A stretch of DNA of 19,879 nt from Bacteroidota bacterium (GTDB lineage Bacteria > Bacteroidota > Bacteroidia > Bacteroidales > Marinifilaceae): NCBI GenBank assembly GCA_023400335.1, contig JAEXFF010000004.1:1-19879 (forward strand), in the 5' to 3' direction. This document shows, piece by piece, positions 15,023 to 19,879 of this stretch (positions are counted from its first letter, which is position 1; each line of letters starts with the position of its first letter). A program made the translations under genes and the position numbers. The notes under the pieces were generated by a model. It had not been told where the DNA came from. It was given only the letters and a program-made list of their open reading frames with translations, and did not search any database.

Positions 15023-15102
15023 GTTCAAATTATTGAAAAAGCTTGTATAAGAAAAAGAAAAACTTTCACAGAGGCAGGAGAACATCCGAAGATACATTTT
15101 TG

Positions 15103-15110
15103 TAATTTTG
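15103..15110 (+). promoter_or_regulatory. Candidate -7 box of the class IV aminotransferase gene
   Basis: TAATTTTG matches the Bacteroidetes -7 consensus and lies 15 bases before the ATG at 15126, leaving a leader of roughly ten bases. A clear TTG at -33 is absent. Together with the box at 15015-15022 it would make this 119-base gap a divergent promoter region. Confidence 0.4.
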
Positions 15111-15125
15111 TGAAAAATTGACACC

Positions 15126-15914
15126 ATGATTTTAGTAAACAATCAGATTATTCACAAAGCAGATTTTTCAGAATCCCGGTTTAAAAAAGGGTTTAGTATA
15201 TACGAAGTGATCCGTATTTTTAAAGGACATGCTATCTTCTTAAAGGATAATTTATTAAGATTAAGTAATTCCATTAAAAAATCAAATATTGACATCGATA
15301 TCCGGGAACTCTGTATTGAGGACAAACTGAACCGCCTGGTTCAGTCAGAACATATTGAAGAAGGGAATATAAAATATGTGCTGCATCTTTCAGACGGAAA
15401 ATGGGATGAGTATATGTACCAGATCCCTCACCATTATCCTACGGAAGAAAATTACAGAAACGGAGTAGATACGATTACCTGTGAAGCAATCCGGAATAAT
15501 CCGGAAATAAAATACATCAATACCGATTTACGTACACGGACGGATCAACTTTTACAAAAATACCGGGTTTACGAGATTATTTTGAAAGATAAAGACGGGT
15601 GTGTCACTGAAGGATCCCGTTCCAATATATTTTTTATTAATGAAGGAGTACTTTATACGGCTCCGACTCCTTACGTTTTGCCGGGAACAGCCAGAAAAAG
15701 GGTTTTTGACATTTGTAATAAACATCAGATCCCGGTTCTGGAAAAAAGGATTCCGTATGATGAATTAAGAAATTACGAGTCGGCTTTTATCACGGGTACT
15801 TCTCCTTTGGTCTTACCGGTCCGGAAAATGGACGAGTTTATTTTCGATACCCGGAACAATCGTTTAAGGGAAATTATGGATTTATATTTCGCTCTGTTGG
15901 ATAAGCTTTTTTAG
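15126..15914 (+). CDS. Class IV PLP-dependent aminotransferase/lyase
   Basis: This 262-residue protein has the fold-type IV PLP signatures. The Schiff-base lysine is K129 (PEIKYINTDLRTRTDQLL). VTEGSRSNIFFI (160-171) has Glu162 to contact the pyridine nitrogen. LPGTARKRV (185-193) and ITGTSPLVLPV (222-232) bind the phosphate and line the active site. The family includes branched-chain aminotransferase, D-amino acid aminotransferase and aminodeoxychorismate lyase (PabC). This protein is shorter than IlvE (about 300-340 residues) and its N-terminal half lacks clear marks of any one group, so substrate and reaction are left open. No pabA/pabB or ilv genes are nearby. It appears to be transcribed alone from the divergent region at 15007-15125. 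Confidence 0.85.
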   Translation: MILVNNQIIHKADFSESRFKKGFSIYEVIRIFKGHAIFLKDNLLRLSNSIKKSNIDIDIRELCIEDKLNRLVQSEHIEEGNIKYVLHLSDGKWDEYMYQIPHHYPTEENYRNGVDTITCEAIRNNPEIKYINTDLRTRTDQLLQKYRVYEIILKDKDGCVTEGSRSNIFFINEGVLYTAPTPYVLPGTARKRVFDICNKHQIPVLEKRIPYDELRNYESAFITGTSPLVLPVRKMDEFIFDTRNNRLREIMDLYFALLDKLF

Positions 15915-16044
15915 TGTTTTTTGAGATTAAAAGTTTTTTTTTAAAATATCTTTTCTATAATATTGCAAATCATATCTATGCATATCTTATAATTTGCATT
16001 TGGAGACGTGCGGTGGAAGCAATTATAAGAAATTTAGTTTTGTA

Positions 16045-17391
16045 ATGAAGTATATTGTTTTAACGATCGTTATATTTATTATTCTGTTTACCAAACCCTG
16101 GGAGATTAATTTCGCCGGGGGAACTCCTCTTCGGGATGACAGCACTTTACTCATGACAAACGCTGCGCGTTTTAAGATTCCCTTAAATATCTTCCCTATT
16201 GGTAAAGTAATTTGCAACCGGGATTCTGATTTTCCTGAAAGTGAAAAAATAGACCGGAGCATAGAACGTTTCATGCGATCCTGGTCGATTAAAGGAGCTT
16301 CTTTCGCTTTGATGAAAGACGGGAAACTCATTTACAGTAAGGGCTATGGCTATGCTGATGAAGAAGCCGGTATCAGGACAGATGTTCAGCATATTTTCCG
16401 GATTGCTTCTGTTTCCAAACTCATTACAGCAGTCGGGATCATGAAATTACAGGAAGAAGGAAAACTGCAGTTAAGCGACCGTGTTTTCGGTCCGGAAGGG
16501 ATTTTAAAAGACAGTATTTTTTTGAATATAAAAGATAAAAAGGTAAAGAAAATTACGGTTGATCATTTACTTCGTCACCAGGCAGGTTTTTCAGGTGCCT
16601 ACGGGGATCCTATGTTTTCCCCTTTGGAAATTGCCCGTAAAATGGACGTTCCTGCTCCTGCAGATTTGACAACAGTTATTCAATATGTATTGAAACGGCG
16701 TTTACATTATGCTCCGGGTACATCTACTCTTTATTCCAATATCGGATATGGCATATTGACAAAAGTCATTGAAAAAGCAAGCGGTATGGAATATGAAGAG
16801 TATATACGCACTCATGTTCTGCAACCGGCTGGTTGTTACGACATGCATCTTGGAAATAACCTTTACGAAGACCGTTTGCCGCATGAAGTCCGGTATTATG
16901 AGTCTTCTACTCCTGAGATGATTCCGGCTTGTAACGGAAGCGGGCAACTTGTTCCCAAATATTACGGAGGAAACAATATAGCAGGTCTTTACGGGGCCGG
17001 GGGCTGGGTAACATCGGCGAGTGAATTGCTGCGTTTCCTTTCCGCAATCGACGGAGACCCTGCTCTACCGGATATTTTACGGCCGGAAACGATAGCCCAA
17101 ATGACTACCTATGCAGCAGATGCTCTTCCCATTGGCTGGATGCATGTTACTCCGAAGGGGGAATGGTGGAGAAGCGGTACGCTCTCCGGTACCAGTGTTT
17201 TGTTAAAAAAGCAAGCTGACGGATACGCCTGGGCATTCATCACCAATACCAGTAACTGGAAAGGACCCCGTTTCCCTTCTTATATCAACCAAATGGTTAC
17301 GAATGCTTTGAAAAAAGTGGCGGAATGGCCGGAAAAGAATTTATTTGAATTGCAACATTACGAACCCCGTCGTTTTTTAGTATCCCAATAA
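16045..17391 (+). CDS. Serine hydrolase, beta-lactamase class C / penicillin-binding-protein fold
   Basis: From the first ATG (16045) the protein has 448 residues. An N-terminal hydrophobic stretch (residues about 2-17) acts as signal or anchor and places the enzyme in the periplasm. The nucleophile motif SVSK is at 122-125 (RIASVSKLITAVG), the second motif Y-S-N at 230-232 (TLYSNIGYG), and the third-motif region reads RSGTLSG (376-382) rather than the usual HxG or KTG. HLLRHQAGFSG is the typical lid segment of this family. Members include class C beta-lactamases, D-amino-acid peptidases and esterases; this one is not recognisably AmpC. A TTG 51 bases upstream would add residues before the signal peptide and is unlikely. 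The glycerate kinase gene starts 1 base after its stop. Confidence 0.88.
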   Translation: MKYIVLTIVIFIILFTKPWEINFAGGTPLRDDSTLLMTNAARFKIPLNIFPIGKVICNRDSDFPESEKIDRSIERFMRSWSIKGASFALMKDGKLIYSKGYGYADEEAGIRTDVQHIFRIASVSKLITAVGIMKLQEEGKLQLSDRVFGPEGILKDSIFLNIKDKKVKKITVDHLLRHQAGFSGAYGDPMFSPLEIARKMDVPAPADLTTVIQYVLKRRLHYAPGTSTLYSNIGYGILTKVIEKASGMEYEEYIRTHVLQPAGCYDMHLGNNLYEDRLPHEVRYYESSTPEMIPACNGSGQLVPKYYGGNNIAGLYGAGGWVTSASELLRFLSAIDGDPALPDILRPETIAQMTTYAADALPIGWMHVTPKGEWWRSGTLSGTSVLLKKQADGYAWAFITNTSNWKGPRFPSYINQMVTNALKKVAEWPEKNLFELQHYEPRRFLVSQ

Positions 17392-17392
17392 A

Positions 17393-18505
17393 TTGAATAC
17401 TTCTGACAATCATACCGGAATCCTGCTTGCTCCGAATGCTTTTAAAGGGAGCTTGGATGCTTTTGAAGTCTGTTCGCAACTCGTTCACGGATTGTCCGGC
17501 TATACGCTGTATTCTCTTCCTGCAGGAGATGGAGGGGACGGTACAGCGGCTATACTTGCTTCCTATCTGAAAGCGACCCCTGTTCCGATACAGGCCCAGG
17601 ACGCGATCGGACGCCTTCACGATACTTTTTATTACCGGACCGGAGACTTGGCTATCATTGAATTGGCTTCGATATGTGGTTTAAAACTTTTACACAAAAG
17701 TGAATACAACGTATATCAGGCCCATACGGCAGGACTCGGCAGGACAGTCAACCACGCCCTGGAGAACGGAGTACGTAAGATATGGCTTTGTGTAGGAGGA
17801 AGTGCAAGCATTGACGGCGGCAGCGGAGCTTTGCAGGAAATGGGATTGCAGGAAATTAAATCATCTGATTACTATTCCAATCCTATCCTTGAAATAGAAA
17901 GCATTCATTCCGATTATTTAAAGGAAAAGTTTAAAAATATTGCTTTTACTGTCTTGTGCGATGTAGATACGGTTTTATGCGGTCCCCGCGGGGCAGCTGC
18001 TGTATTCGGTCCCCAAAAGGGTGCATCCGCCGAACAGATCAGCTTATTGGACCACAAACTTGAAAAATACGCTTCTCTCCTTTCGGAAAGTTCAGGGAAA
18101 GAAATATCAGGCCTGAAACACGGGGGTGCGGCCGGAGGAATTGCAGCAGCTTTTGCCGCCCTGTTAAATGCTGAACTGGTTTCAGGTTCTGAATTCTATC
18201 TGCATTATTCCGGTTTCAACCGATTGCTCACGCAATCTAAATGGGTAATTACAGGTGAAGGGCATATCGACCAGCAATCCCTCTACGGGAAAATCCCCGG
18301 CGTAATCGCAAAAATATGCAGACAACAAGGAATAAATGTGCTGGCTGTATGCGGTTCTGCTGAAACCGGAATGAAAGGTTTCGATCAGATTTTTGAACTT
18401 GTTTCCCACGCCCCTTCTGCAACAGAAGCTATACTGCATCCGGAACGCTATTTTCCGGCTTTATGCCGGGAAATAAAAAAATATCTCCTTTCTCACAGCA
18501 AATGA
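17393..18505 (+). CDS. Glycerate kinase, GlxK/GarK type, with TTG start
   Basis: This 370-residue protein has the motifs of the glycerate kinase family (PF02595 type): APNAFKGSL (13-21), PAGDGGDGT (43-51), GGSASIDGG (135-143), a CDVD...GPRGAAAVFGPQKGA block (189-211), GGAAGGIAAAF (244-254) and ITGEGHID (286-293). It phosphorylates glycerate with ATP, giving 2-phosphoglycerate in this family, and links glycerate to glycolysis. The CDV block reads CDVDTVLCGP in place of the more usual CDVxNPLxGP. An in-frame TAG at 17378-17380 leaves no ATG before the conserved start, so initiation must be at TTG 17393. The upstream stop and the TTG lie together (TAAATTG), which points to translational coupling with the serine hydrolase. 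Confidence 0.9.
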   Translation: MNTSDNHTGILLAPNAFKGSLDAFEVCSQLVHGLSGYTLYSLPAGDGGDGTAAILASYLKATPVPIQAQDAIGRLHDTFYYRTGDLAIIELASICGLKLLHKSEYNVYQAHTAGLGRTVNHALENGVRKIWLCVGGSASIDGGSGALQEMGLQEIKSSDYYSNPILEIESIHSDYLKEKFKNIAFTVLCDVDTVLCGPRGAAAVFGPQKGASAEQISLLDHKLEKYASLLSESSGKEISGLKHGGAAGGIAAAFAALLNAELVSGSEFYLHYSGFNRLLTQSKWVITGEGHIDQQSLYGKIPGVIAKICRQQGINVLAVCGSAETGMKGFDQIFELVSHAPSATEAILHPERYFPALCREIKKYLLSHSK

Positions 18506-18559
18506 CAAAAGTTCAAATGTTCCTGCAGAAATAACTCTTTCCGGACATTTGAACTTTTG
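18506..18559. terminator. Bidirectional terminator between glycerate kinase and butyrate kinase
   Basis: A perfect 15-base inverted repeat, with arms at 18506-18520 and 18545-18559, starts directly after the glycerate kinase stop codon and ends 7 bases before the butyrate kinase stop. Each arm carries four A or T bases at its outer part (AAAAG / CTTTT), so both directions end their stem in T residues. Loop is 24 bases, and a further CC/GG pairing inside it is possible. Confidence 0.7.
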
Positions 18560-18566
18560 AATGGAT

Positions 18567-19637
18567 CTATTTGTATAATTTAGAATGTAATTGTCCCCTG
18601 AGCACCATCAGGCCGTTTAAGGCCAGAGCCCGCATTTCGTCTTCCCCGGGATAAATCTTTACGGGAGCTATAAACTGGATCATATCTGTAATATAATCGG
18701 TCACAGGCTTTCCGTATGCAATGCCTCCCGTGAGCAGGACCGCATCTACCTTCCCTTTCAATACAGCAGCCATAGCGCCTATTTCTTTGGCTACCTGATA
18801 ACACATTCCTTCCTGAATCATAGCATAACGGGCATCCGTAACGGCTTTTTCCTCTACCATTCGCATATCATTGGTCCCCAAATAAGCTACTACACCCCCT
18901 TCTCCTTTCAATATTTTCTTTACTTCCACTTTGGATTTACCGCTATAGCACAATTCAACCAACGCTCCTGTTGGAAGTCCTCCGGAACGTTCCGGAGAAA
19001 AAGGACCGTCCCCATCCAATGCATTATTAGTATCAATCACTTTTCCTTTACAATGGGCACTGACAGAAATTCCTCCTCCCATATGGGCGACAATCAGATT
19101 TAACTCTTCATATTTTTTGCCCACTTCCGCAGCGTAAGTACGGGCAATGGCTTTTTGATTTAAAGCGTGAAAAATGGAAACTCTCGGTAAAAGAGGATGT
19201 CCGCTAAGACGGGCAAGAGGCTGTAGTTCGTCTACAACTACAGGGTCTGCAATATAAGCTTTGGCCCCGTTTTGTAAACTTTGAGCTATGTCGTGCGCTA
19301 TTAATCCTCCCAGATTCGATGCATGTTCTCCCATTACAGGGACTTCTAAATCCCGTATCATTTCAGCATTTACTTCGTAAATTCCGGACTCGATCGGTTT
19401 AATTAGTCCTCCCCTTCCAACGATTGCATTGATTTCTGTAAGAGCAATACCGGCTTCTTTTAAAGTAGAAAGAATAATATCTTTACGGTAACTGAACTGA
19501 GAAGCAATAGTGGAAAAACTCCCGATTTCCGCTGCAGAATGACGGATCGTCTTAACAAAAACCTGTTGTTCGTCTTCAAAAATCGCGATCTTGGTCGAAG
19601 TTGACCCCGGATTAATCGCTAAAATTTTATAAGCCAT
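18567..19637 (-). CDS. buk: Butyrate kinase
   Basis: This 356-residue protein belongs to the ASKHA acetate/butyrate kinase superfamily, and its length fits butyrate kinase (acetate kinase is about 400). It shows the phosphate motif INPGSTSTK (8-16), VGRGGLIKPI (73-82), MGEHASNLGG (102-111), ADPVVVDEL (130-138), HMGGGISV (185-192), the block GPFSPERSGGLPTG (211-224) and LLTGGIAYG. It interconverts butyryl phosphate + ADP with butyrate + ATP, the last step of one butyrate fermentation route, and may also act on branched short-chain acids. Phosphotransbutyrylase (ptb) is usually directly upstream, but here 242 bases upstream hold no such gene, and downstream is the converging glycerate kinase. 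A promoter-palindrome structure lies directly upstream. Confidence 0.94.
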   Translation of the reverse strand: MAYKILAINPGSTSTKIAIFEDEQQVFVKTIRHSAAEIGSFSTIASQFSYRKDIILSTLKEAGIALTEINAIVGRGGLIKPIESGIYEVNAEMIRDLEVPVMGEHASNLGGLIAHDIAQSLQNGAKAYIADPVVVDELQPLARLSGHPLLPRVSIFHALNQKAIARTYAAEVGKKYEELNLIVAHMGGGISVSAHCKGKVIDTNNALDGDGPFSPERSGGLPTGALVELCYSGKSKVEVKKILKGEGGVVAYLGTNDMRMVEEKAVTDARYAMIQEGMCYQVAKEIGAMAAVLKGKVDAVLLTGGIAYGKPVTDYITDMIQFIAPVKIYPGEDEMRALALNGLMVLRGQLHSKLYK

Positions 19638-19667
19638 ATCTTCGCTGTTGTTTAAAAATTAAATTAA

Positions 19668-19699
19668 TTTGATTACAAAAGTTGCGAATTGTAATCAAA
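19668..19699. promoter_or_regulatory. Perfect 11-base inverted repeat over the buk promoter, possible operator
   Basis: TTTGATTACAA (19668-19678) and TTGTAATCAAA (19689-19699) are exact reverse complements, separated by 10 bases. The repeat covers the predicted -7 box, transcription start and part of the spacer of the buk promoter. That is where a repressor dimer would block RNA polymerase. A 5' leader hairpin is unlikely, because most of it lies upstream of the predicted start. The regulator is unknown. Confidence 0.5.
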
Positions 19700-19706
19700 A
19701 ATCAAA
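19676..19706 (-). promoter_or_regulatory. Candidate buk promoter
   Basis: On the minus strand TTTG (complement of 19703-19706) is followed after 19 bases by AACTTTTG (complement of 19676-19683), one mismatch from the -7 consensus TAnnTTTG and with the usual Bacteroidetes -33/-7 spacing. Transcription would start near 19669, leaving a leader of about 30 bases before the buk ATG. Confidence 0.5.
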
Positions 19707-19858
19707 GAAAAAAAACAAATACTTTTTTATACCGGCTTGAAAAGTCGAAATACAGGCTATGGTGAAAGAATATTCCGGTTTTAAATATTTTCTTTTTTAT
19801 TTTTAAATAATTTTGATTAATAATAAAGCAGAATTTTTTTTATTCCCCATTATTATCC

Positions 19859-19866
19859 TACCTTTG
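19859..19866 (+). promoter_or_regulatory. Consensus -7 box for a divergent gene beyond the right edge
   Basis: TACCTTTG matches TAnnTTTG and follows a long T-rich stretch. No plus-strand gene begins before the window ends 13 bases later. It probably drives a gene just outside the window, divergent from buk. No exact TTG is at -33. Confidence 0.45.
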
Positions 19867-19879
19867 TGGTGTATTTGAG

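Noticed and set aside
15915..15960. T-runs after the class IV aminotransferase as a terminator
   Set aside because: The only possible stem is about 5 A/T-rich pairs (CTTTT/AAAAG), too weak to call.
16035..16042. TAGTTTTG, a match to the -7 consensus before the serine hydrolase
   Set aside because: It lies 2 bases before the start codon, so transcription would begin inside the gene.
15994..16044. TTG start adding 17 residues to the serine hydrolase
   Set aside because: It would place a polar segment before the hydrophobic signal; the ATG at 16045 puts the signal at the N-terminus.

Overview
The window looks like a chromosomal segment of a gut-type Bacteroidales bacterium. The basis is the Bacteroidetes-type -7 promoter boxes (TAnnTTTG), an S46 dipeptidyl-peptidase of the DPP11 type, a DUF4836-like lipoprotein, a UbiA/Maf/KdsC/DUF2520 gene cluster, and a butyrate kinase. 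Butyrate kinase within Bacteroidales suggests an Odoribacter/Butyricimonas-like lineage; this is an inference, not a proof. I found no rRNA, tRNA, CRISPR array, insertion sequence or phage gene.

Region 1 (1-3841, all minus strand) is a tightly packed operon. In transcription order it encodes a flavin-reductase-like protein, a 4-oxalocrotonate-tautomerase-like protein, an FMN-reductase/flavodoxin-family protein, an aldo/keto reductase, a Sec-exported amidohydrolase_2 protein, and a flavodoxin-family protein with a twin-arginine signal that runs off the left edge. It is visibly richer in GC than the rest of the window (55-58% in two hand-counted 60-base lines, against 18%, 38% and 45% in three lines elsewhere). 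It looks like a reductive catabolic or detoxification module. Divergent from it, at about 4072-4726 (+), lies the wreck of an AraC-family regulator: recognisable segments in all three frames, a complete C-terminal HTH domain, and an internal deletion. The operon has therefore probably lost its local regulator.

Region 2 (4857-8313, minus) is a three-gene cassette: a DUF4836-like lipoprotein, an ABC ATPase with several departures from the canonical motifs, and a four-TM FtsX/MacB-like permease. The last two overlap by ATGA. A hairpin with a T-run follows at 4857-4890. Region 3 is a plus-strand Fe-type superoxide dismutase, separated from the next operon by a perfect 12-bp inverted repeat.

Region 4 (9306-15006, minus) is a probable housekeeping operon: a small helical protein with an HEPN-like RNxxxH motif, a Rossmann/DUF2520 protein, a KdsC-like HAD phosphatase, a UbiA-family prenyltransferase, Maf, and the Asp/Glu-specific dipeptidyl-peptidase DPP11. 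Divergent from it (plus strand) are a class IV PLP aminotransferase/lyase, then a serine hydrolase of the beta-lactamase class C fold coupled to a glycerate kinase that can only start at TTG.

Region 5: a 15-bp perfect inverted repeat separates the glycerate kinase from the converging butyrate kinase (buk, minus). The buk upstream region carries a near-consensus promoter overlapped by an 11-bp palindrome, and no phosphotransbutyrylase gene lies beside buk. A consensus -7 box at the right edge points to a divergent gene just outside the window. Intergenic stretches not listed below (for example 3877-4071, 4727-4856 and 8314-8580) hold nothing I can support.
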